Both the position numbers and the translations under genes were made by a program. The notes under the pieces were generated by a model that was not told the DNA's origin, did not search any database, and was given only the letters and a program-made list of their open reading frames with translations. Shown piece by piece: positions 15,930 to 25,313 of a stretch of DNA of 64,000 bases (positions are counted from its first letter, which is position 1; every line of letters begins with the position of its first letter). The DNA is from Asanoa sp. WMMD1127. Lineage in GTDB: Bacteria > Actinomycetota > Actinomycetes > Mycobacteriales > Micromonosporaceae. The stretch is from NCBI RefSeq assembly GCF_029626225.1, contig NZ_JARUBP010000001.1:6882001-6946000 (forward strand), written 5' to 3'.

Positions 15930-16921
15930 TCGGGGTTCTCCGGCCGGCGCGCGCGGATGGAGCCCGCGTGCGCCTTCTTGCTCGGGTCACGCCGCACCGC
16001 CACCAAACTGGCGACCGTCGTGACGATCAGGACGCCGGCGATCACGAGCAGGGACAGGTTCGTCGAGATCTCCCAGACGCTGTCGGAGATGTCCTCGTGG
16101 GCCCAGTGCAGCGCGAGCTTCACGCCGATGAAGCCCAGGATGATCGCGAGCCCGGTCGACAGGTAGACCAGCCGGTCCAGCAGCCCGGCCACGAGGAAGA
16201 ACAGGGCCCGCAGGCCGAGCAACGCGAAGGCGTTGGCGGTGAAGACGATGTATGCCTCCTCCGTCACTCCGAAGACGGCGGGGATGGAGTCCAGGGCGAA
16301 GAGCAGGTCGGTGCTGCCGATCGCGATCAGCACCACGAACAGCGGCGTGGCCACCCGCTTGCCGTTCTCCTTGGTGAACAGCTTGCCGCCGCGGTAGTCG
16401 TCGGTGACCGGGACCAGCCGGCGGGTCGCCCGTACCAACGCGTTGTCGGCGTCCGGGTCCTCGTCGCGGTGCCGGTAGAGCTGGACCGCCGTGTAGATCA
16501 GCAGCAGGCCGAAGACCAGGAACATGAAGGAGAACAGCGACAGCAGCGTCGCGCCGAGCACGATGAAGACGACGCGGAACGCCAGGGCGAGCACGATGCC
16601 GAAGGTGAGTACGCGTTGCTGGTGCGCCGCCGGGACGGCGAAGGTCGTCATGATGATCACGAAGACGAAGAGGTTGTCGACGGAGAGGCTCTTCTCGACC
16701 AGGTAGCCGGCGAAGTACTCCGTGCCGTAGGTCCAGCCCGAGATCGACGCGAACACCACGCCGAAGACGACGGCCACCGCGATGTAGAAGACCGACCACG
16801 CGACCGCTTCCTTGAAGTGGACGGCGTGCGGTTTGAGCGTACCGATGATCAGGTCGAGGGCGAGTAGTCCGAGGATGACCAGGATCGTGAGCGTCCACCC
16901 GAGGGCGCTGACCTCCAGCAT
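15926..16921 (-). CDS. TerC/Alx-family integral membrane protein
   Basis: A 331-residue polytopic protein with about nine hydrophobic helices. The signature KSLSVDNLFVF and the paired DLLFALDSIPAVFG, each with the intramembrane acidic residues of the family, are both present. TerC/Alx/MeeF-type proteins are linked to manganese or other metal export and tellurite resistance. A CNNM/CorC-like gene lies 24 nt upstream and a 127-residue gene overlaps its stop, so all three probably share one mRNA. No yybP-ykoY riboswitch is visible in the short upstream gap. Confidence 0.92.
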   Translation of the reverse strand: MLEVSALGWTLTILVILGLLALDLIIGTLKPHAVHFKEAVAWSVFYIAVAVVFGVVFASISGWTYGTEYFAGYLVEKSLSVDNLFVFVIIMTTFAVPAAHQQRVLTFGIVLALAFRVVFIVLGATLLSLFSFMFLVFGLLLIYTAVQLYRHRDEDPDADNALVRATRRLVPVTDDYRGGKLFTKENGKRVATPLFVVLIAIGSTDLLFALDSIPAVFGVTEEAYIVFTANAFALLGLRALFFLVAGLLDRLVYLSTGLAIILGFIGVKLALHWAHEDISDSVWEISTNLSLLVIAGVLIVTTVASLVAVRRDPSKKAHAGSIRARRPENPE

Positions 16922-16945
16922 TACCGTCCTTTCGTCGCTACGTGA

Positions 16946-18268
16946 TCAGCGTTGAGCTTGCCCTACGGCGTCCACCCGGGCGCGGAGGCGGACCCGGGTG
17001 ATCGCGCGTCCCGTCACCTCGGCGACCTCCGCGGTGTGTCCCGGAAGCTCGACCGTCTCGCCCGGGGCGGTCGGGATGTGCCCCAGCCGGGCCAGCAGCA
17101 GCCCGGCGATCGTCGTGTAGTCGCGCGGATCCTCGTCGCCCAGGTCCACGCCGATATCGGGCAGATCATGGATGGGGTACGTGCCGACGAGCAGCAGGTC
17201 CCCCTCCTTCGTACGGATGACGTTCTGCACGTCCCGGTCGGTCTCGTCGTAGATCTCGCCGACGATCTCCTCGACCAGGTCCTCCATGGTGACGATCCCG
17301 TCGACCGCTCCGCGCTCGTCGACCACGATGGCGAACTGCTGGCGCTGCTGCCGGAGCTGGCGGATCGCGTCGGTCACCTTGAGCGTCTCGGGCAGGAACA
17401 CGGCCGGGTTGGCGCTCGCCGCGACCGGCCCGTCGACGTCGACGAGGTCGCGGATGTGCACGATGCCGAGCACGTCGTCGAGCCCGGTCGGCCCGACCAC
17501 CGGCGCCCGCGACTGCCCGGCCTTGACGATCTCGCGGAGCGCCTCGGTGGCGACGGTGTCGGCGGCTAGCGTGAACACCGCACCGCGCGGCGTCAGCACC
17601 TCGCGCAGCACCCGGTCGGCGACCTCGAACGCGCCACTGATGATCATGCGCTGGTCGTCGGGGATGGTCTGCTGCGCGGCCACCATGTCCCGCAGCTCCT
17701 CGGTGCTGACCTCCTCGCGGGCGGCCTCGGGGTCACCGCCGCTCACTCGTACGACCAGATCGCTGGTCTTTCCCAGCAGCCAGACCAGCGGCCGCGAGAT
17801 GGTGGAGAGCAGGTCGAGGGGACGCGCGACGGCGAGCGCCCAGCCCTCGGCGCGCTGCATCGCGATCCGCTTGGGCGCCAGCTCGCCGAAGACCAGCGTG
17901 AAGAACGTCAGCACGATGGTGACCACGACGATCGACACGGGCTCGGCCGCGCCGCCGAGGAAGCCCAGGGGCTCGATCAACGGCTGGGCCAGCGAGACCG
18001 CGGCGGCCGCCGACGCCAGGAAACCGGCGAGCGTGATGCCGATCTGGATGGTCGCGAGGAACCGGTTCGGGTCGTCGGCGAGCCGCGCCAGCACCTGCCC
18101 GCCGCGCGACGAGCGCTCCAGCCGCCGGATCTGCCCCTCCCGGAGCGACACGAGGGCCATCTCGCTGCCGGCGAAGACCGCGTTCAACAGCACCAGCACG
18201 AGTACGAGCGCGATCTGCACCCCATAGCCCCCCACGGGCGTCCCTCCGTCGTTCGGGCGTTCCAGCAC
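16946..18268 (-). CDS. CNNM/CBS-domain membrane protein (HlyC/CorC family)
   Basis: A 440-residue membrane protein. Residues 15-150 form the DUF21 transmembrane domain (LLNAVFAGSEMALVSL, TLVFGELAPKRIAMQ); residues 205-330 hold two CBS domains (VLTPRGAVFTL, FAIVVDERGAVDGIVTMEDLVEEIVGE); the C-terminal ~80 residues are the CorC_HlyC/TfdA-type domain. Family members are Mg2+/Co2+ transporters or regulators with an adenine-nucleotide-sensing CBS pair. ATG 18268 is used; an internal GTG at codon 12 is possible. It probably starts the operon with TerC. Confidence 0.9.
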   Translation of the reverse strand: MLERPNDGGTPVGGYGVQIALVLVLVLLNAVFAGSEMALVSLREGQIRRLERSSRGGQVLARLADDPNRFLATIQIGITLAGFLASAAAAVSLAQPLIEPLGFLGGAAEPVSIVVVTIVLTFFTLVFGELAPKRIAMQRAEGWALAVARPLDLLSTISRPLVWLLGKTSDLVVRVSGGDPEAAREEVSTEELRDMVAAQQTIPDDQRMIISGAFEVADRVLREVLTPRGAVFTLAADTVATEALREIVKAGQSRAPVVGPTGLDDVLGIVHIRDLVDVDGPVAASANPAVFLPETLKVTDAIRQLRQQRQQFAIVVDERGAVDGIVTMEDLVEEIVGEIYDETDRDVQNVIRTKEGDLLLVGTYPIHDLPDIGVDLGDEDPRDYTTIAGLLLARLGHIPTAPGETVELPGHTAEVAEVTGRAITRVRLRARVDAVGQAQR

Positions 18269-18287
18269 CAGTAGACCGGTAAACCCG

Positions 18288-18319
18288 GGCGGCCACGCGT
18301 CTTTACACGCGCGGCCGCC
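18288..18319. promoter_or_regulatory. Strong hairpin between divergent CorC-like and DUF1232 genes
   Basis: Thirteen-nt arms (18288-18300 and 18307-18319, one mismatch) around a 6-nt loop, 20 nt upstream of the CorC-like start. It lies in the shared promoter region and could be an operator or 5'-UTR structure. Confidence 0.4.
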
Positions 18320-18403
18320 TGGGAGCCGTGAAGGTTACCCGGTGAGGCTGAAAGCAATCCTGGTCAGCGAGCGGTCGAACCGGCGCGTTGTTACGGTGGC
18401 GCC

Positions 18404-18757
18404 ATGTCCCGCGAGGCGTGGATCCTCGTCATCGTGGTCGGGGCGCTCCTGGCGCTCGGCTCGCTGATCGGCGCGATCGTGCTCGGGGTACGCGTGGTCC
18501 GGGTCCGCAACCAGCTGGGGACGCTGGGGTTCGGTGGCAAAGTCGCGTTCTACGGCGCCCTGGTCTTCACCATCTTCCCGGTGGACGTGCTGCCGGACCC
18601 CATCTATCTGGACGACATGGGCGTGCTCGGGCTGGCCCTGCTCTATCTCAACGGGCTTCTCCGGCGCCGCCAGGAACGCCTGCCGCGGACCCTGCCGCCG
18701 CTGCCCCGCACGCCGGCGCCGCAGGTGCCGAGAAAGAGGGGCTCACCAGGTCGGTGA
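18404..18757 (+). CDS. DUF1232 (YkvA-like) membrane protein
   Basis: A 117-residue protein with one N-terminal transmembrane helix (about 5-28) followed by the DUF1232 core VAFYGALVFTIFPVDVLPDPIYLDDMG, with the diagnostic PVDVLPD motif, and a basic Pro-rich tail. Function of the family is unknown. The stop lies inside a 14-bp hairpin, so the terminator overlaps the coding sequence. Confidence 0.88.
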   Translation: MSREAWILVIVVGALLALGSLIGAIVLGVRVVRVRNQLGTLGFGGKVAFYGALVFTIFPVDVLPDPIYLDDMGVLGLALLYLNGLLRRRQERLPRTLPPLPRTPAPQVPRKRGSPGR

Positions 18758-19031
18758 GCCCCTCTTCGCGCGGAGGAGACCGTTGTCTCCGCCGGATCGG
18801 ACCGGGATCGTGGTGTGCGGGACGGACCTCCTTTCGCTTTCGCGCGGTGGCGGATGACGTCGGCCGTGGCGGCGGATCCTCGTCGGGCCGCGGCGGGGAC
18901 GGCGGAGGCGGTGGTGGCGGCGGCTCGTCCTCGTCCCAGGACGCGGCGACGATGGCGTCGAACTCGGCCCGCAGCAGCTCCTCGTCAGCGCAGAGCAGCT
19001 CGATGAAGGCGTCGTCGATCGTCTCGACCAT
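18648..19031 (-). CDS. Small protein with acidic N-terminal helix and polyproline stretch
   Basis: A 127-residue protein. The first 35 residues (IDDAFIELLCADEELLRAEFD) form an amphipathic acidic helix conserved, as far as I recall, in short actinomycete proteins. A run of eight Pro and a charged, low-complexity tail follow. The tail overlaps the convergent DUF1232 gene and its terminator, so the true C-terminus may be poorly constrained. It lies 24 nt upstream of hsp20 on the same... strand order (hsp20 precedes it in the direction of transcription is not the case: it is downstream of hsp20), suggesting co-transcription after hsp20. No function known. Confidence 0.6.
   Translation of the reverse strand: MVETIDDAFIELLCADEELLRAEFDAIVAASWDEDEPPPPPPPPSPPRPDEDPPPRPTSSATARKRKEVRPAHHDPGPIRRRQRSPPREEGLTDLVSPSFSAPAAPACGAAAAGSAAGVPGGAGEAR
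18734..18766. terminator. Bidirectional-looking hairpin terminator
   Basis: Perfect 14-bp arms (18734-18747 and 18753-18766) around the 5-nt loop AGGTC. It covers the DUF1232 stop codon and lies inside the 3' part of the convergent acidic/Pro-rich gene. Confidence 0.7.
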
Positions 19032-19055
19032 CGTCGGTCACCCCCTTGGCCCGGC

Positions 19056-19493
19056 TCAGGCGTCGATCGCCTGCTGTCCACCCTTCGCGTTGACGGCGAC
19101 CTTGCGCGGCTTCGCCTGCTCGGCCACCGGAATCTTGACCACCAGCACGCCGTCGTCGTAGCTCGCCGCTATCCGGTCGGTGTCGAGGGCGTCGCCGAGG
19201 AACACCTGCCGCGAGAAGACGCCCAACGGACGCTCGGACACCTGGACCGCGGCGTCGTCGTCGACGAGCAGCGGGCGGCGTTCGGCCTTGACGGTCAGCA
19301 CGTTGCGCTCGATGTCGATATCGATGGCCTCCGGCGCGACGCCGGGCAGGTCGAACGCGATCACCAGCTGGTCGCCGCTGCGGTACGCGTCCAGCGGCAT
19401 CGCCGCCGGCCGGGACCACGTGCCCGGCTGGGCGCCGAGGAGGCGCTGGGCCACCTGGTCGATCTCACGGAAGGGATCGGTGCGCATCAACAT
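19056..19493 (-). CDS. Hsp20/alpha-crystallin family small heat-shock protein
   Basis: Holdase chaperone of 145 residues. The alpha-crystallin domain (about 35-125) shows AYRSGDQLVIAFDLPGV, VLTVKAERR and GVFSRQVFLG, ending in the conserved strand DGVLVVKIPVAE; the C-terminal I-x-I/V anchor is degenerate. ATG 19493 has AAAGGGGTGAG upstream; a second ATG two codons on is possible. It is divergent from a gene I recognise as an HSP18-type transcriptional regulator, which is the likely controller. No CIRCE or HAIR consensus is obvious in the 102-nt gap. Confidence 0.92.
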   Translation of the reverse strand: MLMRTDPFREIDQVAQRLLGAQPGTWSRPAAMPLDAYRSGDQLVIAFDLPGVAPEAIDIDIERNVLTVKAERRPLLVDDDAAVQVSERPLGVFSRQVFLGDALDTDRIAASYDDGVLVVKIPVAEQAKPRKVAVNAKGGQQAIDA

Positions 19494-19595
19494 CGACTCT
19501 CACCCCTTTCACCTGTCGTACGACGGTGTCAATGCGCTTCCCCTTCGTTGTACCATGTCATCGGAACGACGACAAGCTGATTGGTCATCTCACCT

Positions 19596-20198
19596 ATGAC
19601 ATCGAACCCCGTGGCCGCGTTGGAGCAGGCCATGGCCGAGGCCGTCGACCGCACCGAGGACGTCCCGGTCGACGACCTGCTGGCCGCCCTCGTGGCGCTG
19701 CGGCGCCTCCGGGCGCGGCTCGACGGCTGGGAACGGCAGTTGATCGCCGGCGCCCGCGATGCCGGCGCCAGCTGGGCCGAGCTCGCGCCCGCGCTCGGCG
19801 TGGCCAGCCGCCAGGCGGCGGAGCGGCGCTTCCTGCGCCTCGCGCCCGGCGACGACGCCGAGCCGAGCACCCGCGACCAACGCGTCCAGGTGGTGCGCGA
19901 CCGCCGCGCCGCCGACCGGGCCGTCGACGACTGGGCCCGCACGCAGGGCGCCGACCTGCGCCAACTCGCCGGGCTGCTCAGCGCGCTCGAGGACCTGGGC
20001 CCGGCGGCGCAGCCGAGCCTCGACAACCTCTATCGCGCGATCGGCACCGACGACGCGGCCGCGCTGGTCCCGCTGCTGGCCGAGGCCGCCCGTCACCTGC
20101 CCGCCGGCCACGCCTTGGCGAGCCGCCTAGCCGGCGTCGCCGCGCACGCGGATGAGATCCGCGAGTCGACGCGCCGACAGCGCGCCCACGACCGCTGA
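19596..20198 (+). CDS. HSP18-type transcriptional regulator
   Basis: A 200-residue protein of helical character. Residues 25-75 (LLAALVALRRLRARLDGWERQLIAGARDAGASWAELAPALGVASRQAAERR) contain a helix-turn-helix in which ASWAELAPALGVASRQA is the recognition part. The rest is Ala/Leu/Arg-rich helices. Genes of this type lie beside hsp20/hsp18 in Micromonosporaceae, and the divergent arrangement here supports control of hsp20. ATG 19596 is preferred to an in-frame TTG five codons upstream. Confidence 0.75.
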   Translation: MTSNPVAALEQAMAEAVDRTEDVPVDDLLAALVALRRLRARLDGWERQLIAGARDAGASWAELAPALGVASRQAAERRFLRLAPGDDAEPSTRDQRVQVVRDRRAADRAVDDWARTQGADLRQLAGLLSALEDLGPAAQPSLDNLYRAIGTDDAAALVPLLAEAARHLPAGHALASRLAGVAAHADEIRESTRRQRAHDR

Positions 20199-20249
20199 CC
20201 GGCAGTTACCCGGCGCGGAACCGTCACGCGATCATCAACGCCAGGTGAC

Positions 20250-20910
20250 CACGGGGGACGGAGCTACCTGCAGGCGCTCGATCCGCGCGGAGTCACGACC
20301 GCGGCGGAGCTCGTCGTCCTGCTGCGCGGCGTGCGGGACCGCTGGGGTCTGACCTACCGGACGATCGCGAAACGGGCCGAGCGGGCCGGCGCGGTGTTGC
20401 CCGCCAGCACGTTGGCCACGATGCTCGCCCGGCAGACCCTGCCCCGCCGGGAACTGGGGACGGCCGTCCTGACCGCGTGCGACGTCGCGCCCGCCACGGT
20501 GCGGCACTGGATCGCCGTGTGGGAGCGGCTGGCCGAGGGCGCGGGACCGGCCGCCGTCGCGCCGGCCCCCGAGCGGCCCGTCCGTTCCAACGCCAACGCG
20601 CCGCAAGGAACTCAGCGACCGCTACAAGTCCGAGTCCACACTGCACAACCTTGGAATCGTGCTGCGCCGGCTGGGCCGCTTCGAGGAGGCGTTAAAGCAC
20701 CACCGGGGGTCTCGCGATCACCCGGGAGCTGGACGACCGGCTTCGCGAGGCGCTGGTGCTGACCAACCTGGCCGAGACCCAGCAGGCGCGCGACCACGCC
20801 GAGCAGGCCCTCGCCACCAGCCGGGACCTGCGCCACGACCGCGGTTGCGGGCTCGCCCTGCGGTTGCTGGGCGAAATCCACACGACCCTCACTCTCGAAC
20901 GCCCCGGCTC
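20250..20910 (+). pseudogene. Remnant of an HTH-TPR regulator, central ATPase lost
   Basis: The 5' part encodes an intact-looking helix-turn-helix block (AAELVVLLRGVRDRWGLTY, RTIAKRAERAG, ASTLATMLARQTLP, CDVAP). The 3' part encodes TPR units in other frames (ESTLHNLGIVLRRLGRFEEAL, LVLTNLAETQQARDHAEQAL). Normal relatives have several hundred residues of NB-ARC ATPase between these parts; here they abut, with at least two frameshifts and no good start. It is therefore a deleted, decayed STAND-type regulator. Confidence 0.75.
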
Positions 20911-20952
20911 GTCAGGCTCCCCTTGCCCACGTGACCAAGGCATGCAAAGCGC

Positions 20953-21138
20953 GCGGACGTGCCTTCGTGGAGCGTGAGGTTGCGGCCGTCGGAGGGGTCG
21001 AAGAGGTGGATCTTCTCCAGGTTGACCCAGACCCGGGCCGTGTCGCCCTCCTTGACCATTGACTCCGCCGAGAAGCGGCAGACCAGGTTCGAGCCGCTCG
21101 CCGGCAGGTCGCCGCCGCCGGCGTCCGCCGCCAGCTCC
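20953..21138 (-). pseudogene. Displaced 3' fragment of a sugC-like ABC ATPase gene
   Basis: These 186 nt match the 3' end of the intact sugC gene at 22328-22513 with no gaps and nine differences by my count (about 95 % identity). The encoded segment [17 protein letters not shown] ... [17 protein letters not shown] is the C-terminal TOBE region. Four of the differences cluster in one 6-nt block. There is no ATPase core and no start. It lies 1,375 nt from the parent in the same orientation, so it is a partial duplication or the scar of a former second transporter. Confidence 0.88.
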
Positions 21139-21322
21139 GCGCGCCAGCGCCACCGGCGCGACAACCACGCCCCCGTTGTGTGCGACGGCATCCGCGTGGG
21201 CTTGCGGGTGTGGACTTCCACACCTCCTGGCTGTGGTCAGCCCACTGCGTTCGGCGGTCGACCTCATGGTCCGGACCGCGGCGGGTTCATAGCGTCGTGG
21301 CATGATCCATATGTCAGCTGAA

Positions 21323-21830
21323 TCGATGCGCACCGGCGTGTCGCGAGAGCACGCCCGGTGGCCGATTACGCCGGGTGTCGAGTCGCCCGCACCGGCGGGA
21401 CGCCGGCGGCGGACCGCCGCCCGCTCGCCGTTCACCTCCCGGATCGGCCGGTGGAGAGCCCAGCATCCCTGGCTCGCGATCGCCGCGTGGCTGTCGCTGG
21501 TGGCGGCGAGGCCGGCCGGCGGCAGCCTGGTCAGCACGGTCGAGGCGAGCTCACGCGACAGCCTGCACGGGGAACTGGCCCGCGCGGACCACATCGAGCA
21601 GGCTGGCGCGTTCGCCGATCCCCCGGCGGCGGTGAGTGTCCTGATCACGGCCAGGACCGGCGATCTCGACCTTCTGCGGGACCGGGCCGTGGCGGAAACT
21701 TGTCAACGCGGATGCGCGCCCTGCCCGACCTCGGTGAGCCCATCGTTGGGCCGGCCTGGCACCAGAATCGCATCACTCACACCGGAAGGAGGCTGGGTAC
21801 GCCGCGCGGCGGTGGCCCTGACGACAGATG
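21323..21830 (+). pseudogene. N-terminal fragment of an MMPL-family transporter
   Basis: Encodes SPFTSRIGRWRAQHPW, a first membrane helix (LAIAAWLSLVAARPAGGSLV), then SSRDSLHGELARADHIEQAGAFADPPAAVSVLITA, the start of an MMPL/RND exporter and its first periplasmic loop. After about 130 residues the frame shifts (MRALPDLGE reads in another frame) and similarity stops at the next gene. Intact members have 700 or more residues, so this is a dead fragment. Confidence 0.7.
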
Positions 21831-22256
21831 AGCATCTCATGGGACCCCGCCGCGGCAGGTGTGCTGCGACTGCCGTCCGGTCGACTTGTCCGCGGCCGCG
21901 CACTGCGCAATCCGCTCCCGCCCGGAGCGCGCCCCAACTTCGCGCTCTACCTCCTCGGCCGCCGGCCGCCGGCCGTGGAGTGGGAGCATCGCTGGCTGCG
22001 CTGGCCTGATTTCCGGTTGCCGTCCGACGACGCCGAGACCGCCGACGCGCTCCGCGAGGCGTGGGCCCGCGCCGTGGACGATCGTGTCGAGATCGCCTGC
22101 GGCGGTGGGAAGGGACGCACGGGCACCGCACTGGCCTGCCTCGCCGTGATCGACGGTGTGCCCAACGACCGAGCGGTCGCCTACGTACGGCAGCACTACG
22201 CGCCGCGTGCCGTCGAGACCCCGTGGCAACGCCGTTACGTCGCCCGTTTCCGATAG
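21828..22256 (+). CDS. Protein tyrosine phosphatase-like protein
   Basis: A 142-residue single-domain phosphatase. The P-loop Cys91-GGGKG-Arg97-TGT (CX5R) is complete, and a possible general acid lies in WPDFRLPSDD, like the WPD loop of Tyr phosphatases. It follows a decayed region directly (the ATG is inside the MMPL fragment end), yet has no frame defects. Substrate unknown. Confidence 0.82.
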   Translation: MSISWDPAAAGVLRLPSGRLVRGRALRNPLPPGARPNFALYLLGRRPPAVEWEHRWLRWPDFRLPSDDAETADALREAWARAVDDRVEIACGGGKGRTGTALACLAVIDGVPNDRAVAYVRQHYAPRAVETPWQRRYVARFR

Positions 22257-22268
22257 CCCGGTGAAGAC

Positions 22269-22304
22269 GCCGTCCCGGGATACGCGCCGCGATCCCGGGA
22301 CGGC
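22269..22304. terminator. Bidirectional terminator between phosphatase gene and sugC
   Basis: Perfect 13-bp arms (22269-22281 and 22292-22304) with a 10-nt loop, placed between two convergent stops (22256 and 22312). Confidence 0.8.
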
Positions 22305-22311
22305 ACTGGCG

Positions 22312-23514
22312 TCAGGCGGTGACGCCCGCGGACCTGCCTTCGTGGAGCGTGACGTTGCGGCCGTCGGAGGGGTCGAAGAGGTGGATCTTCTCCAGATTGA
22401 CCCAGACGCGGGCCGTGTCGCCCTCCTTGACGCGGGACTCCGCCGAGAAGCGGCAGACCAGGTTCGAGCCGCTCGCCGGCAGGTCGCCGCCGCCCGCGTC
22501 CGCCGCCAGCTCCTCCAGTTCCGCCGACGTCGCCTTCTCGCCCTCGACGGTGAAGTAGACGTACTTGTCGGAGCCCATCGACTCGACCAGGTCGGCCGTG
22601 GCCTCGAACTCGGCGCCCCGCTGGCGGATCGAGTCCTCGATCAGCGACGCGTCCTCGAAGTGCTCCGGCCGGATGCCCACGATCAGGTCGCCCGACGCGT
22701 CCGCGACCGCGCGCCGCATCCGCTCCCCCAGCGGGAACTCGCCCAGCGACGTCTTCAACCGACCCTCCGACGAGACCGAGGCCGGCAGGAAGTTCATCGA
22801 CGGCGACCCGATGAAGCCCGCCACGAACAGGTTGTTGGGGTGGTCGTAGAGCTGCTGCGGCTCGCCCACCTGCTGGATCGCGCCGGCCCGCATGATGACC
22901 ACCCGGTCGCCCAGGGTCATCGCCTCGGTCTGGTCGTGCGTGACGTATACCGTGGTGGTGCCCAGGCGCTTCTGCAGCCGCGACACGACCGTGCGCATCT
23001 GCACCCGCAGCTTGGCATCCAGGTTGGACAGTGGCTCGTCCATCAGGAACGCCTTCGGCGACCGGACGATCGCCCGGCCCATCGCCACCCGCTGCCGCTG
23101 GCCACCGGAGAGGTTGGCCGGCTTGCGGTCGAGCAGGGCGGTCAGCTCCAGCACCTTGGCCGCCTCGTCGACCTTGCGATCGATCTCCTCCTTGGACAGT
23201 TTGGCCAGCTTCAGCGGGAACGCCATGTTCTCCCGCACGGTCATGTTCGGATAGAGCGCGTACGACTGGAACACCATCGCGATGTCCCGGTCCCGGGGCG
23301 CCTTGTCGTTGACCTTCTGCCCGTCGATGCGCAGCTCGCCGGAGGTGATGTCCTCCAGGCCGGCGATCATGTTGAGGGTCGTCGACTTCCCGCACCCGGA
23401 CGGGCCGACCAGGATCACGAACTCGCCGTCCGCGATCTCCAGGTTGAACTCCTGCACCGCCAGCGTGCCGTCGGGGAACGCCTTGGTCACCTTGTCGAGA
23501 ACGATGTCAGCCAT
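22312..23514 (-). CDS. sugC: Trehalose-type ABC importer ATP-binding protein SugC/MsiK-like
   Basis: ATPase of 400 residues, energising the LpqY-SugAB importer. Walker [10 protein letters not shown] (37-45), Q-loop VFQSYALYP, signature [14 protein letters not shown], Walker [13 protein letters not shown] and H-loop VTHDQTEA are intact. The C-terminal TOBE/MalK regulatory domain (about 240-400) includes [11 protein letters not shown]. It is the last gene of the operon, 9 nt after sugB. As an MsiK-type protein it could also serve ATPase-less importers such as the ngc system in this window. Its 3' end is duplicated as a fragment at 20953-21138. Confidence 0.92.
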   Translation of the reverse strand: MADIVLDKVTKAFPDGTLAVQEFNLEIADGEFVILVGPSGCGKSTTLNMIAGLEDITSGELRIDGQKVNDKAPRDRDIAMVFQSYALYPNMTVRENMAFPLKLAKLSKEEIDRKVDEAAKVLELTALLDRKPANLSGGQRQRVAMGRAIVRSPKAFLMDEPLSNLDAKLRVQMRTVVSRLQKRLGTTTVYVTHDQTEAMTLGDRVVIMRAGAIQQVGEPQQLYDHPNNLFVAGFIGSPSMNFLPASVSSEGRLKTSLGEFPLGERMRRAVADASGDLIVGIRPEHFEDASLIEDSIRQRGAEFEATADLVESMGSDKYVYFTVEGEKATSAELEELAADAGGGDLPASGSNLVCRFSAESRVKEGDTARVWVNLEKIHLFDPSDGRNVTLHEGRSAGVTA

Positions 23515-23523
23515 TGAGTACCC

Positions 23524-24363
23524 CTAACCCTTCACGGCGCCGGAGGTCAGGCCGGAGACGATGCGCCGCTGGAAGAACAGCACGAACAGGATGATCGGTA
23601 CGGTGATGACCGCGGCCGCGGCGCAGATGGCGCCCGTCGGGTCCTCGAACTGCGACGCGCCCTGGAAGAACGACAGCGCCGCCGGGACCGTGCGCGAGCG
23701 CTCGGTCGAGGTCAGCGAGATGGCGAACAGGAAGTCGTTCCAGCAGAAGATGAACACCAGGATCGCGGTGGTGAACACGCCCGGTGCGGCCAGCGGCGCG
23801 ATCACCCGCCGGAACGCCTCACCCTGGGTGGCGCCGTCCATCTTGGCCGCCTTCTCCAGGTCCCAGGGGATCTGACGGAAGAACGCCGACAGCGTGTAGA
23901 TGGCCAGCGGCAGGCCGAACGTGATGTAGGGCAGGATCAGGCCCGGCCACGTGTCGAACAGGCCGATCGACCGCTCGATCTCGAACAGCGGCGAGACCAG
24001 CGACACCTGCGGGAACATCGCGATCAGCAGCGAGATGCCGATCAGCAGCTTCTTGCCGGGGAAGTCGAGCCGGGCGATGGCGTACGCGGCCATCGTGCCC
24101 AGCACCACCGCGACCAGCGTCGAGATGAGCCCGATGCCGATCGAGTTGATCAGGGCGCGGACGAACTGGTCGGTGCTGAAGATGTTGCGGTAGTTCTCCA
24201 GCGTCCACTCGCGCGGGATGAAGTTGCCGTCCGTGACCGTCGCCGGGGTCTTGAACGAAAGCGAGGCGATCCACAGCACCGGGATCAGCGCGAAGACGAT
24301 CACGACAACATCGAGCAGGCCCCACCGCCACTTGGCGGCGGCGGACTGGTCCATGACGGCCAT
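23524..24363 (-). CDS. sugB: Sugar ABC importer permease SugB (MalG family)
   Basis: A 279-residue permease with six hydrophobic segments. The EAA loop [24 protein letters not shown] that contacts the ATPase is present ([11 protein letters not shown]). The start overlaps the SugA stop by 1 nt (TGATG). Order lpqY-sugA-sugB-sugC is that of the mycobacterial trehalose recycling system. Confidence 0.9.
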   Translation of the reverse strand: MAVMDQSAAAKWRWGLLDVVVIVFALIPVLWIASLSFKTPATVTDGNFIPREWTLENYRNIFSTDQFVRALINSIGIGLISTLVAVVLGTMAAYAIARLDFPGKKLLIGISLLIAMFPQVSLVSPLFEIERSIGLFDTWPGLILPYITFGLPLAIYTLSAFFRQIPWDLEKAAKMDGATQGEAFRRVIAPLAAPGVFTTAILVFIFCWNDFLFAISLTSTERSRTVPAALSFFQGASQFEDPTGAICAAAAVITVPIILFVLFFQRRIVSGLTSGAVKG

Positions 24364-25313
24364 CAGCGCCTCCCCTCCTCGTCACTGCCGGGTGCCGCCG
24401 TGCCGAAGAGCTTCACGAAGATGAACGCGATGATGGCCACCGCGATGAAGATCAGCACCGACATGGTCGACCCGATGCCGAGGTTGAGACCGCGGATCAG
24501 GTTGTTGTAGGCCAGCATCGAGACCGACGAGGTGTTGTTGGCCCCGGCGGTCAGCACGTAGATGTTGTCGAAGACGCGGAAGGCGTCGAGGGTGCGGAAC
24601 AGCAGCGCGACCAGGATCGCCGGCTTCATCACCGGCAGCATCACCTTGGTGAACCGCTGCCAACCCGTAGCGCCGTCCATCGAGGCGGCCTTGAGCAGGT
24701 CGTCGGGCACCAGCGCGAGGCCGGCCATCAGCAGCAGCGCCATGAACGGCGTGGTCTTCCAGATCTCCGCCAGCATGATGATCGCCAGCGAGCTGGCCCG
24801 CTCGGTCAGCGGGGCGCCGTCGGCGAACACGCCCGCGAGGTAGCCGGTGTCCGGCGTCCACGCGTACTTCCAGGAGAACGCGGCGACCACCGTGACGATG
24901 CCGTAGGGGATCAGCGCCGCGGTGCGCACCAGGCCCCGGCCGACCAGCGTCTTGAACATGATCCAGGCGAGCGCCATGCCCAGCACGAGCTCGACCGCGA
25001 CGGTGACGACGGTGATCAGCACGGTGATGCCGAACGCCGTCCACCAGTAGCCGTTGCTCAGCACGGTGATGTAGTTGCCGAGCCCGATGAACTCGCGCTC
25101 GTCCGGGAACTTGAGGTCGAAGCGCTGGAAGGACAGCCAGACCGAATAGAGGATCGGGTACGCGGTGACGGCGAGCATCACGATCGCCGCCGGCGCGCAG
25201 AGCAGCCAGCCGAGCCGCCGCTCCTGCTTCTTGCCCTCGCTGAGCTGGGTCTTGGCCTTCCGCTCCGCCCGTGCCCGGTGGGTGGTGGGTTTGGTGGCGG
25301 TCTCCGTCGTCAC
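24363..25313 (-). CDS. sugA: Sugar ABC importer permease SugA (MalF family)
   Basis: A 316-residue permease with a charged N-terminal tail and six hydrophobic segments. Its EAA loop reads [24 protein letters not shown] take the GTG at 25313 as start because it overlaps the lpqY stop by 4 nt (GTGA) and gives the expected N-terminus ([14 protein letters not shown]). Longer open reading upstream lies within lpqY and is not coding. Confidence 0.88.
   Translation of the reverse strand: MTTETATKPTTHRARAERKAKTQLSEGKKQERRLGWLLCAPAAIVMLAVTAYPILYSVWLSFQRFDLKFPDEREFIGLGNYITVLSNGYWWTAFGITVLITVVTVAVELVLGMALAWIMFKTLVGRGLVRTAALIPYGIVTVVAAFSWKYAWTPDTGYLAGVFADGAPLTERASSLAIIMLAEIWKTTPFMALLLMAGLALVPDDLLKAASMDGATGWQRFTKVMLPVMKPAILVALLFRTLDAFRVFDNIYVLTAGANNTSSVSMLAYNNLIRGLNLGIGSTMSVLIFIAVAIIAFIFVKLFGTAAPGSDEEGRR

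Noticed and set aside
21302-22009. Intact MMPL transporter gene
   Set aside because: Only the N-terminal ~130 residues match, followed by a frameshift and another gene.
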